Positions 27,743 to 40,200 of a DNA stretch of 64,000 bases are shown piece by piece. The DNA is taken from positions 1,798,001-1,862,000 of the forward strand of contig CM033404.1 of assembly GCA_019426215.1 (NCBI GenBank). The letters run 5' to 3'. Origin of the DNA: Buddleja alternifolia. Taxonomy: Eukaryota > Streptophyta > Magnoliopsida > Lamiales > Scrophulariaceae. The notes below the pieces were generated by a model. It made no database searches. It was not told the origin of the DNA and saw only the letters and a program-made list of their open reading frames with translations. Each line of letters starts with the position of its first letter. Position 1 is the first letter of the stretch. The translations under genes and the position numbers were made by a program.

Positions 27743-28417
27743 TTCTTCACAAGGGACGCGCCAACAACGGATAACAGGACGTTGAGCGCCATGTTTATAC
27801 TATTTCTATCCTTTATAACTAAAAGCGTTACTAAGTGATCAGCGACTTATGTTGCTAAAGAAGTAGTTGTAAGAATCAAGTCTGTGGGCTTTAAAAGAAA
27901 GGCGTTTTCGAAACTGAATGTTTTGTGGACCGTACAGATCTGATCACACATAATCTGGGCCTTTGGATTAAAAATTGGGTCTTTAGAATTGGGCCGTACA
28001 TGATTTTATAAATAATCTCAATAATTTGAAAGTTACAATTTTACTTTTTTTAAAAAAAACAATATTAGTCTCACGCTTTATTTTTTGACAAAACTAATGA
28101 AAACTAACTGAGTGTATTTCTAAGAATTACTAGTTACCCCCAAATTATACAATTTGTATCAAATAGGCTAACTAAATTTTCAAGTCAACTCCTTCAAAAC
28201 TCTTAAAAAATAAATTAAAGAAGTTGTTTCATATTAAATTTTCATAAATTAATTTTTTAATAATAGTAGTTTAGGAAAATAAAAGAAAAAAAGAAATATT
28301 TGCTTGGGAGGACAACAGGGGGAAGGAAATGATGGGGCGGGCTGAGGGGAAAGGAGTATATGGTGGGGCAAAGGCAGGGGTTGGGTTGTGGTGCACGACG
28401 AGATGAGGGGTTGGGCA
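27743..28417. other. XK1 upstream region
   Basis: Presumed promoter and 5' UTR of the minus-strand XK1 gene. No TATA box can be assigned with confidence. From about 28300 the sequence turns G-rich, with several GGGG runs. Confidence 0.4.
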
Positions 28418-28425
28418 ACGACGAG

Positions 28426-29259
28426 TAGGGCTAAAATTCGATTAACCGCCCGAACCGGACAGAAATCGAAAATTTGGTTTGAACCGAAACCGAACCGAAA
28501 ATTTCAGTTCGGTTTTCGGTTTTATTTTTTTCAGAAATTCGGTTTTCGGTTAGATTTCGATTTTTCGGTTCGGTTAACCGAACTGAATCGAAAATCGAAT
28601 TATTTTATTTATTTATTTTTAATATATTTTATGATATATTATTTATGTTATATAATTTCAGCCCCCAAATGAACAACCCTACCCAAATCTTAAACGCTCT
28701 GCCCCCAAATCTGAAACCAAACAGCTCGCCCCTCTGCCTTATATTACACTTGTGTTGCTCTGCCCCAAATCTGAAACCGAACAGCTCGCCCCTCTGCCTT
28801 ATATTATACTTGTGTTGTTGCTCAGATTCTTGAGACCGTCTTCATGAAACTGTTGGTCTAAAGTTGAAGAGAAGGAGAAGCTTCTAAAGTTGCTGCAAGA
28901 GTGAGTGATTTCTGTTTTCTGCTGAAAGTGACATGATTATGTTTTAAGATTTTTATTGCATTGTTTATGCTGTTTAGTTTCTATGCCAAAAAAAAAAAAT
29001 CAAAAATTTCGGTTAAACCCAATTGTAAAAACCGAAAACCGTTTCTTTTTTTTTTTTTAAAGTGAAAATTTCTCTCTTTTTTTTTAATTTTTAATTAAAT
29101 TCGGTTAACCGAAAACCGAACCGAAAAAATTCGGTTTTAACCGAACTGAACCGAATTTTTTCGGTTCGATTTTCGATTCTCTTTTTCGGCAAACCGAATT
29201 CTCGGTTAACAGAATTTTCAGTTCGGTTTTCGACCTAACCGAACTGATGAACAACCCTA
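28426..29259. mobile_element. hAT-superfamily nonautonomous element, 834 bp
   Basis: Ends TAGGGCT and AACCCTA with a perfect 8-bp target duplication ACGACGAG (28418-28425 and 29260-29267). Both subterminal regions are packed with TTCGGTT and AACCGAA motifs in both orientations, typical of Ac/Tag-like hAT elements. Between them lie an internal near-repeat (CCCCAAATCTGAAACC.., about 28699 and 28765) and no transposase. Confidence 0.92.
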
Positions 29260-29267
29260 ACGACGAG

Positions 29268-31608
29268 AGAAGCTGGGGTTGGGCGGGAGGGGAGGGCCGT
29301 AAGAGGCACGAGTGTAGGGAGAGGGGTGGGAAGGGTTTATGGGCAAGATGATGAATTTTTCTTTTTAATTTTTGAAGGCGATAATTAACAAAAATATATT
29401 GTTTATGGAGTAATTTTGAGTTGACTTTTTCGTTAGTTTTTAGTGGAAAATAAATGCGTAGAAACAACATTGCTTAATCAATTTAACTAACGTTGCTATT
29501 TTTTAAAATTATTAAGACGATTTTTAAAATTACTAAAACACATGACTGGAATTAAAACGGACGCATCCAATGAAACTAAATTTACAATTTGGCAACCACG
29601 TCAAATAAAATGAAAGATATCTAGCCAACCCCTTATATTTAATTCTATCCACATTGGTTGGTGGCACCTGAAAAGTTGTGTTGGGAAGCATGCGCCTTTG
29701 ACATCCATGTCTCTCCTCGTTTCTATATTTAATTCCATCATATTATGTTAGTTGAGGCCTTGAGGGTAGCCCGTCTCCCAACATTTCAATATGCAACTCA
29801 TAATTACATCTCACCTTTCTTTTCCAACCTTGTCCTTGTATGTGTATAATTTTTGTGAAGGATAAAATGACCCCGGCCAACCTTCGGGTAGTTTTATGTT
29901 GGATCAAAAGTGTTGCTCCCGATCCATTTTTTACCATATAAACATTTGGAGTGGGGTGGGGTGGGGTGGGGTGGGGTGGGGTGGGGTGATTTACACAAGA
30001 TAGGTGGGTGTGAAAACTATCTCTCTTATTTTGAATATATGGTGTAAAATGAATCAGAAATAACACTCTCGGTCCATCTTAGAATTTTCCGCCAACCTCC
30101 CAAATCTAGATGACAATATGATTGACTCAGTGTTGAATTCCAAAATATTCGATTATAACTTTTATGTTTCAAGGGATTTAAATTTATTTCCTTGTATTGT
30201 TTGTTTAAGATTTTTTATCTCAAGACTAATAATAGGTGATATACCAAAATATGGTATTTAGCCCAAGAGTGAAATGTTATAGCATGTCAGGCCCAACACA
30301 AACCCAGAAATCGGCCCATAATGGAAGATCCGCGTGTTTTTAAGTGATTCGGGTCGGGTCGTTCACCAGATACGAGTCAAGATCCTGACCGTTCATAGGC
30401 ACCACGTGGCATCATCGGTTGTAAATGGAGATTTGTGTTAGGCATTAAACTTGATTGGTCTACCATATACTTTCCCCATTAAACTTAATATGTACCTTTT
30501 ACTTAATAAATTATGTACCTTAATAAATAATGTGTTTCCCCAATGGTCTAGCATATGGATTGGTGTTAGGCATTAAACTTAATAAATAATGTACGTTTTA
30601 CAGATAAATGTGTTTTACTATAAATTTTTATTGGTGAGAGGTATTTTTACCGAACCACGTAATATATGTATGTATAATATTTTCATTTTATTGGTTAATG
30701 GTCATTACTTTTTTTTTTTGTCATTATAATTATTTATGTATATAGTGAATTCCTAGTAAATTAAATTCATAACTTATGATTTTTGTCTGCAATACAATAC
30801 ATATTTTATATGGGTGGGTAAGGTATAAATCAAATATGCTTAGACGATCTTTACGCCAATTCAATATTTGTATTTACTTAAATATTTTGGTTCAATCCCA
30901 ACCAGACAATAATTAAAACGATGCCTTTCCATCTATTTGAGTAACTAAGAATAACTTTCTCATTTTTTAGCAATATGATATTTTGCAATATCAAAGAATT
31001 ATCGAGAAGTTACAACTAAGTGACATTCTGATGCCCAACATCCTCAAATACGTAAAGTATATGTAAGACTAAGATATATGTTTTAGTTTCAACAACAACA
31101 ACAACAACAAAAATAAAATAATACCACTATCACAATAATCAATAGCATTGAATCTCTTGCAATAAAAAAAAAACAGCATTGAATCTATAAGCACTCTATT
31201 CATCAAAACGAAAAAAAAAAGAATTTACAAGCCCTCTCACGAAACATCTTACAATATCATACTAAGTTATAAATTATAATTACGCATTTATTGAAAAAGT
31301 TAATTTTATTATATATTACAACTTGGAAAACTTTATACTTGGAATAAAAGAAATTAATATAATTTGAACGTAAAAAAATGCATTTTTTAAATAGAATTAA
31401 CCCAAGACCAATAGATGAAGTTTTCAACTTGCTAACTGCAATGAGATTGGATTAATTATCAATTGTGACGACAATCGTATTCACACCAATATTTTTATTT
31501 TAAAAACGTGTACCATATCATGTTGTATTTTATAACAATGTTATAATTACATATATATATATATATATGTTTCATGTCATATTTATATTTTAAAAAATAT
31601 TTTATATA
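29268..31608. other. Intergenic, repeat-poor except microsatellites
   Basis: No gene recognised on either strand. Contains a (GGGGT)n tract at about 29950-29988, an ACA microsatellite near 31090-31110, and a GGGTCGGGTCG motif near 30350. Confidence 0.4.
29950..29988 (+). repeat. (GGGGT)n minisatellite with G-quadruplex potential
   Basis: Seven uninterrupted GGGGT units on the plus strand. Four or more G-runs with single-base loops fit the classic G-quadruplex pattern. Confidence 0.9.
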
Positions 31609-31618
31609 TTTAACGTGC

Positions 31619-33123
31619 GGAAAAATTCTAATTTAAGTCCCATAGGATCTCGTGATTCTAATTTTAGTCCCACTATTTACGGAATTCTAAAAATGATCCC
31701 AAAATATTTCATTTTTTCCAAAATTGGTCCCAATTTAACCTAAAATTAGTCCCGCAGGATTTTTTCCGTTAATTTTGCACGGAATCTGATTAGCTAACTT
31801 TGAATACAAAAATGATTTGTTCTAGACATCTCCTGATTATGTGCAATATATGTGTGGATAGTCCTATGTGTCTAGTTTCATTGGAAGAAAACGGGTCATG
31901 AATCCAAGCTTTCTACAATGCGTTATGAATTTTTTCGTGAAAACACGCACAACTGTCTGCTCAACCGACAGCTTTTTATCTAACTTTGAATACAAAACTG
32001 CTTTGTTATAGACGTCTCCTGATTATGTTCAATATATTTGTGCATAGCCCTATGTGTCTAGTTTCATGGGAAGAAAACGGTTCATGAATCCGAGCTTTCT
32101 ACAATGCGTTATGAATTTTCTCGTGAAGACGCGCACAGCTGTTTGCTCAGTCGACAGTTTTTTATCTAATTTTGAATACAACACTGCTTTGTGTTAGACT
32201 TTTCCTGATTATGTGAAATATATGTGTGGATATCCATATGTGTCTAGTTTCATAGGAAGAAAACGGTTCATGAATCCGAGCTTTCTATAATGCGATATGA
32301 ATTTTTTCGTGAAGACGTGCACAATTGTCTGCTCAGAAGACAGTTTTTTAGCTAATTTTGAATACAATACTGCTTTATTCTAGACATCTCCTGATTATGT
32401 GCAATATATGTGTGGATATCTCTATGTGTCTAGTTTCATGGGAAGAAAACGGTTCATGAATCCGAGCTTTGTACAATGTGTTATGAATTTTCTCGTGAAG
32501 ACGCGCACAGCTGTCTGCTCAGCCGACAGTTTTTTATCTAATTTTGAATACAAAAATGCTTTGTTCTAATTGTCTCCTGATCATGTGCAATATATTTGTG
32601 GATATCCATATGTGTCTAGCTTCATGGGAAGAAAACGGTTCATGAATCCGGGCTTTCTACAATGTGTTATGAATTTTCTCGTGAAAACGGGCACAGCTGT
32701 CTGCTCAGCCGACAGTTTTTTATCTAATTTTGAATACAAAACTGCTTTGTTCTAGACGTCTCCTGATTATGTGCAATATATGTGTGGATAGCTCTATGTG
32801 TCTAGTTTCATGGGAAGAAAACGGTTCATGAATCCGAGCTTTCTACAATGAGTTATGAATTTTCTCGTGAAGACGCGCACAGCTGTCTGCACAACCTATG
32901 CGACTAAAACTAGAATCACGAGATCCTATGAGAATAAAACTAGAATCACGAGATCCTATAGGACTAAAATTAACGAAAAAAATCTTGTGGGACTAATTTT
33001 GGGTTAAATTCGGATCAATTTTGGAAAAAGTGAAATATTTTGGGACCATTTTTAGAATTTCATAAACTGTAAAACTAAAACTAAAATCATAAAATTTTAT
33101 GGGACTAAAATTAGAATTTTGCG
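31619..33123. mobile_element. Nonautonomous Mutator-like element with internal tandem repeats
   Basis: TIRs of about 140 bp (left AAATTCTAATTTAAGTCCCA.., right its complement ending AGAATTTTGCG) and a direct repeat TTTAACGTGC at 31609-31618 and 33124-33133 (9-10 bp) point to a MULE. The interior, 31790-32890, is almost entirely a tandem repeat of about 186 bp. There is no transposase. Confidence 0.82.
31795..32892 (+). repeat. Tandem repeat, ~186-bp unit, about 6 copies
   Basis: The mark GAAGAAAACGG recurs at about 31884, 32071, 32257, 32443, 32629 and 32814, a spacing of 185-187 bp. Because 186 is a multiple of three, one reading frame runs through the units and is broken mainly by a TAG at the same position in most units. 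It is captive inside the Mutator-like element. Confidence 0.9.
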
Positions 33124-33133
33124 TTTAACGTGC

Positions 33134-33880
33134 ATTTATAAAACAAAATACAGGTATCAATTTTGCAACAAATACTCAATTGACATTCTTTTAAATTTCT
33201 AATTATGCGTATGCAATCATTGTGTTTTAAATAACAAATAAAACAAATTAGTACTGCAAGGTTAATTTTGTAACTTCCCGCTCACACTAACTCATACTCC
33301 AATGACCGGTCCGAAGTTGTCGGGAAATTCCATGCTAATCAAGTAAGTATGTACATAAGTGAGTTTTAAATCGTTGGAACATACATGATGCAGTGATTAT
33401 TTTATTTTATGATATCATCATAAACATATTTAGTAGTAGATAAATATATTTGGGTATTATCCATTTTGATATCACGGAATTTCGGAAGTTGTTATGCATG
33501 AGACTCGCCATCGCCACTCAACCAACCTGCCAAGTTAGTTTTTATTATTTTGGTAAAATTAAATGAAATTCTGACAATTTCTTTTCCTCTTTTTGGTCAA
33601 AAACGTCTGATTGGCACTGTTATTCCCGCTCAAAATTTTCCTGCCTAGTGTTTCAAAATTGTGTTTTCCCCGAAAAGATTTGGAAACAACACCCGAACAA
33701 AAACGACACCGCAACTTCGGCTTGCACAGTCTTCTTCTCCTATAGTACCATGCTTTGGCACGACGAAATCTCCCCTGACACTAGCATTTACCCTTTATTT
33801 AATATCCAGCTCAATTATTTTTTTACTATTTTAATCAAGTGCATTTAAATTCAAAAACTGCAAAATAATAGAGAAAAACA
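33134..33880. other. Upstream region of the kinesin gene
   Basis: AT-rich promoter-proximal DNA with no recognisable coding region. CT-rich tracts from about 33900 suggest the 5' UTR begins near there. Confidence 0.4.
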
Positions 33881-34028
33881 AAAACCTGTCCTATCGTTCT
33901 CATTCGTTCACTCTTCTTCATTATACTCTCTCTACTCTGCAACTCTTCTTTGTCTTAAAGAAGAAGCAACGAAGCTTTCTCTGTTCGTCTTCTCCTCACA
34001 CACAGAACACACTTGTGTGTGTGTTTGT

Positions 34029-34064
34029 ATGTATATGTATTGTTATATACTGAAGCTTCTTTGA
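34029..34064 (+). promoter_or_regulatory. uORF 1 in kinesin 5' leader (11 codons)
   Basis: ATG at 34029 followed by 10 codons and TGA, inside the presumed 5' UTR. It would matter only if transcription starts upstream of it. Confidence 0.4.
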
Positions 34065-34105
34065 CACAGGACATTCTGCTGCAAAAAAGGAGTAAAAAAT
34101 TCGAA

Positions 34106-34156
34106 ATGAAGATAATCTACCCATTGTTCTTCACTTTATTGATTCACACCATGTGA
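34106..34156 (+). promoter_or_regulatory. uORF 2 in kinesin 5' leader (16 codons)
   Basis: Opens with ATG at 34106 and reads MKIIYPLFFTLLIHTM before TGA, ending 114 nt before the main start. A hydrophobic short peptide; it may lower translation of the main frame. Confidence 0.45.
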
Positions 34157-34270
34157 TTTCTGACACATTTTTGCTCTTTTTCCCCCTTTTTGCATCTTCG
34201 TTGCAACTCACATTACCAGAGATAACGTGAAAATTACAGTGTGATTGATTGAAATTGTTGTTTAGTAACA

Positions 34271-37200
34271 ATGGCGGCATCATCTTCTAGAGGAAGAAGC
34301 AGCTCGCCGTTTCACCATCGGAAACCGTCGAGTCCGTACTCTTCTACATCGTCGTCATCGTCGATGATGAACGGTCGCTTGATTCCGCGTTCATGTTCGT
34401 CGTCTTCGACGCCGTTTTATGGCGGCAGCGGAGGTTACGGCACTAGATCCATGACGCCGAACCGGAATAGAGGCGATTATCCTCGAAATCGGACGCCGGT
34501 GAGTTATCCGCCGATGGAAGACCAGGTGGTTGGTGAGACGTCGGAGGATGTTTCGAGATCGGGGGATAGCATTTCAGTGACGATTAGATTTCGGCCTCTG
34601 AGGTGAATTTGAATTAAAATACTCGATCTGATTTCGACTGATTTTAGATCTTTTATGTTTGGGAGGTATGATTGAAGCTAGGGTTAGGAATTTGGGGGAA
34701 AATGTGGATTGATTCTGATTTTGCTTTGTTCTGTTGTGGTGACAGTGAAAGGGAGTATCAGAGAGGAGATGAGATCGCGTGGTACGCAGACGGGGAGAAA
34801 ATTGTGCGGAATGAGTATAATCCGATGACTGCTTATGCATTTGGTACACTTATTTGCTGTTTTTCCTGTTGTGTTTTTGAATTTACTCCGAACTATAAAT
34901 GAGTGATTGTGCACAATATTCTTTGAGCTGCATTTAGTGATTTAGCACTTCAGATATTGGAAATGCTGGAGTTCAGATGATGTGAATTCAATAGAATTGA
35001 ACTAATGCTTTATTATTGATGTTTGGAGTAAGACTGACAATTACTGCTGCTGTCAAGCAGTCATTTATAGCTTTAGCATGGGACTTTTGCTGTCTAATTT
35101 GCTTAATCAGGAGCTGGTACTAGACTCCAGAAGTGTGTGAAGTAGCATACCATTTACTCCAGAACTGTCTAATTTGCTTAATCAGCTTTTTTTATTATTC
35201 CGTCGACAGATAGAGTGTTTGGACCTAATACTTGTACTCCAGAAGTGTATGAAGTAGCTGCTCGACCTGTGGTTAAGGCTGCAATGGATGGTGTAAATGG
35301 TATGCTCAACTTGCTATTACTTTTTAAATTTTATTATTTATGAAAACTGCTTCAGTTACAGTTCAAGTGTATGAGTAGCACACAAACTTATTGCATCCGA
35401 ATTGCTGCATTTGATGATGAGAAAACTTCACATTAGTGATTGTTGCATGATTGATGGCAAATAATTAAAGCACACAAGGATTCTAAATTGTTGTCTTTGT
35501 ATATGTAGCTCTGTTCAATTTTAATCCAAAAATATTGACTACAGACGTTTATTGAATTTACTTGCAGGCACTGTATTTGCTTATGGTGTAACCAGCAGTG
35601 GGAAAACACACACAATGCATGTATGTTAAATCCTCTCCTCCATTTTGATTAATTGTTATTCAATTCTGTTGCAAATCATGTTGACTGACTTGAGAGACCA
35701 CTTAACGATAACTGCATCTTGAATTGGCAACTTTGGGTAAAGTACATTGCACCGAAATGCAATCAAGTCTTGCAAATGTCGTGTTGATTATACATGTTTA
35801 TGCCGGTGATTAGTGATTCATTTATTGGTTTCAAGAAATGATGAACAATTTTAGTGGCCATTTGCTCGCATATAGAATTATAGATGTTTGTGATCCTATT
35901 TTCATTATAATGAGCGCAAATATATTTGGTGTTTGAGTATGTTGCTTAATGTGTATAATAAACATGATTGTATTACACTCCAAGATACCTAAAGTTTGAG
36001 TATGGGTTATGTTGCCAATTTTTATCAGTTGGTTTTGTTTGCTTTGTTGGATATGGATGTTTTGATACACAATGACAGATTGATTTAATACACTAAATCT
36101 CATTGTTTTCGACATTCCTTTTGTCAGGGGGACCAAAATTCTCCTGGCGTCATACCTTTGGCTATAAAAGATGTATTCAGCATCATCCAAGATGTAAGTT
36201 CACTTGAATCCTCGTACAAGTTTTTGAGATGTAACAGTACAACTGACGTATGTCTCTTTGTAGGATTTTTTCAAATTTATTCTGCATATTTAGTAAAACT
36301 ACTGATCTTATATTTAATATATCGATGAATGATGTTAATTTTCCTTCAGACTCCAGGTCGTGAATACTTACTTCGAGTGTCATATCTTGAAATCTACAAT
36401 GAGGTTAGTAGTTAGTACCAATCAATCAAGTATTAATTCTGGAAAATGCTCCGAGCAGTTTACCCTCGTGTATGCGAATAAAAAGTTTTTTTTTTCAGTT
36501 CAACTTTCCTGCATGGTGCATGTGCCGAACAAACTCTTAGTGTTTGGTCCACAACTTAGTGGAATTGAGCATATACCATCTTGAGTTCATAGTCTCAAAT
36601 CCTCAACTTAGCAAAACTTAAACGCAGTACCATAGTTCGACGTCTTGTGATTCATATTCTCTTATATCTCTGCTACCAGGTGATTAATGACTTGCTGGAC
36701 CCAACTGGCCAGAATTTGCGCGTTAGAGAAGATGCGCAGGTTTTTATCCGACTGATTGACTTTCCTTTTTCTGTTTAAATATTTTGGAATTTGCGCGACC
36801 ACATTTCCTAAGAGCTGCATATTCTGAATATGATGTTGGCATGTTTAGTGTTTGTCGAAATCTTTCACTTAGCAATCAAGTCAAGAATCACGCTATGCAA
36901 ATAACACTCCCATTAAAGTTTTGCGATTAATACTTTGTAGATGGCTGAAACTGTAAGTTTGTATAAATATATTTCACAATGGTTTATTGGATTGCTTCTC
37001 CCATAGCTGAAGCTGTTTAATATGCATATTCTTAAGTTTCCATTTCCAGACACCTTACATTTGTAGAACTAACCCTTATATGATAGCTGAAGCCAGTAGT
37101 TTGCATTTTCTCAAGTTTCCATCTTGTGCTCATTTTATTCACCCTTCTCAATGTGCATAGGGAACTTATGTTGAAGGTATAAAGGAAGAAGTTGTTTTAT

Positions 37201-40200
37201 CCCCTGGACATGTTCTTTCATTTATTGCTGCAGGAGAAGGTATATATATATATATTTTAATTTCATTACTTTTACATTAATTTCTAACTTGATGGTACTA
37301 CATAAAGTGTACAAATATCTTCTTTTTGCTTTATATGTGCGGTCCAATGTATTGATTGGTTTAGATAGTTAATCAGTTGTTTTGACTTTTATCCTAACAT
37401 AATTGCAGAGCATCGTCATGTTGGATCAAATAATTTTAACCTATTCAGCAGCCGTAGTCATACAATCTTCACATTGGTATTCTGCTTGTCCCAAGTGCCA
37501 TTTATAATTTAGCTGCTTTCTCATGTGTCTTTTACTTTATATTCCTATGAAGGCGTTTTTGCATTAGCGCGTATATATTTTTTGAATTTCAGGATAGTCT
37601 CTTTTAACCTTTTTCTACTGAATTTCAGCATATATGTTTTCTCCATCTATGTTATCTTTCAATTTGTGCTCTTCTAAGTACTGGTTTTATCATTCTGCGT
37701 TCAATCCACAATCATCAATCAATCTTTCTGGTCACAGATGATCGAAAGTAGTGCTCATGGAGACGATTATGATGGGGTTATATTCTCACAGCTGGTATGC
37801 ACATTTGTTAATCATTTTGAATGCGAATATCACTGTTTATAATGTACGAATGTATTGCTTTCCCATAAAAGTTCACCTTTAGTTTGGATTCTTTTTTTAG
37901 AACTTGATTGATTTAGCTGGATCTGAAAGCTCAAAAACTGAAACAACTGGGTTAAGGAGAAAGGAAGGATCATACATCAATAAAAGTCTTCTAACGCTTG
38001 GAACTGTGAGTATATAAGCTTCTTTGTTGTGTGCTGAACTCATCTCTGCTGATGTTGTCTCTTATCTTTCTCTTATTCAACGTTTCTCTTTTCCTTGGTA
38101 CAGTGCCACATTGTACCCTTATGTTATAACGTGTATACATACGGAGACACAAACTGACTCAGAAAAGTAGCTTATGAACACGTGGCTTCCGCATGCAAAT
38201 TTCTTTTCTGAAATATGATTTTTAAACATTCAAGGAAGTTATTTCTTTTTCCTGTATTAATATATTGATATGTTATTTGATGTGAAGGTGATTGGAAAAC
38301 TTAGTGAAGGGAAGGCATCACATGTTCCTTATCGGGATTCAAAGCTTACCCGCCTTCTTCAATCTTCACTAAGTGGCCATGGACATGTTTCGGTGAGCAT
38401 GGGAAACATTAATTTGTTGCATCATCTATTTTTTATTTTTCAAATTTACCTTTATATTTATTAAATTATATAAAATTTATTTGCTGATTCAGCTGCTTAT
38501 TTGTGTTCTCTTTACTTATTTATTTGATGTTTTCATTTAATTAGCCTTTACCTCATTGCTTCTTTGTGTACATTGGGTATCTTAAGCCTTGACTAGTTTG
38601 AAGCCCTATGATTGGATTACATTGTTGGTAAAGTTACTTTTACATAATATCATTAATAGCCTCTAATGCTTGTTCCTATCTCTCCCCAGCTTATATGTAC
38701 CATAACTCCAGCATCGAGTAATTTGGAGGAAACCCATAATACATTAAAATTTGCCAGCAGGGCAAAACGTGTTGAAATTTTTGCCTCACGTAATAGGGTG
38801 AGTTTGATTATGTGCAAGCTTAAAAAATGATTCATATTTAGAGCATTGTACCCAGATAGCATTAATTTTTCTTGATTTTTTTAGATAATTGATGAAAAAT
38901 CATTGATCAAGAAATATCAACGAGAAATATCATGTCTCAAAGAAGAACTCGATCAACTTAGGAGGGGAATGCTTGTTGGCATCGACCCTGAAGAAATTAT
39001 GGTCTTGAAACAACAGGTAACTTTGACTCCTATTTTTCAAATAGTTAGGAAGTTGAATGCTTTGAGAGCCTCCTGGACCCTGGTGTGTGCCAATATGATT
39101 GTGATGTGAATTTTCGTGAGTTTTAGTCTACTTTTTGCACAATCATAGACAAGTTGGCTTATTGTTGTCTTCTGTGTTGGCTCTTTAGTTGGAAGAAGGG
39201 CAATTCAAAATGCAATCAAGATTAGAGGAGGAAGAAGATGCTAAGGCCGCCTTAATGAGCAGAATTCAAAGGCTAACAAAGTTAATACTTGTTTCCTCAA
39301 AGAATACAATACCGGGGCACGTGGGTGACATGCCCTCTCACCAAAGGAGTTATTCAGCTTCTGAGGATGATGTAAGTTTCTTCTTCTGATTGACTTATCT
39401 TAGCAGCAATTTTAATCATTCACTTATTGTTTTAAAACTGTTGTTCATTGCATTAAATTTAGAGTTGATATATCTTGACAAAGGACACAGCGAGATTAAT
39501 TTTTCTTTTTTCCCATAATAGTTCTGCTTAAAGTCATGGATCTAAATTGTTTCATGATTGACGCTGAGAATGATTGAGCTGATAATGATAAAACTGTAAG
39601 ATTCTGGTATAACCATTAATTAATTATCTCGAGATCTTCCTTGATATCTTGCTGTAAATGTTTGACATGATTCTCTGCTTAAATGTGCCCCAAGCCCATG
39701 ACTGTAATATTTTACAGCATCTAGAAGCAAACCTGTTTGCATATTGCATTGACAAGTTTCCTTTTGCTTGTCTAACAGAAGTTGGATGGCGAGAATCAGA
39801 AAGATTGTTCATCTGCTGCTTTAACTACCCCGTCAGATGCTTATAATTTTAAACATAGAAGATCATCCAGCAAGTGGAATGATGATATATCACAAGCTGG
39901 CAGTACTATAACTGAAACAACCCAAGCGGGTGAACTTATTAGTGGTTCTTCCTGTGCATCAAAACTGCCTATAGTATGTAACAACTCTTTTTCTTCTTAT
40001 TTTCCAACTGCTTTTACTTTTGAATGTCACTAAATCTCTGTTAGTTAACTCGTATTATATCCGTCTAATACATGCACTTATGTATAATTGATAAATACTT
40101 TTGTTTTCTGTGTGCATTCTGAACATAACAAATAATACTCCTACTTTTGAGTTGAACAGTTTAGTACACTTACTTTATGTATCCCGTATTGTACTTAATG

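Noticed and set aside
32570..32755. 61-codon open frame within the 186-bp array
   Set aside because: It is one repeat unit; equivalent units have internal stops and no other evidence of coding.
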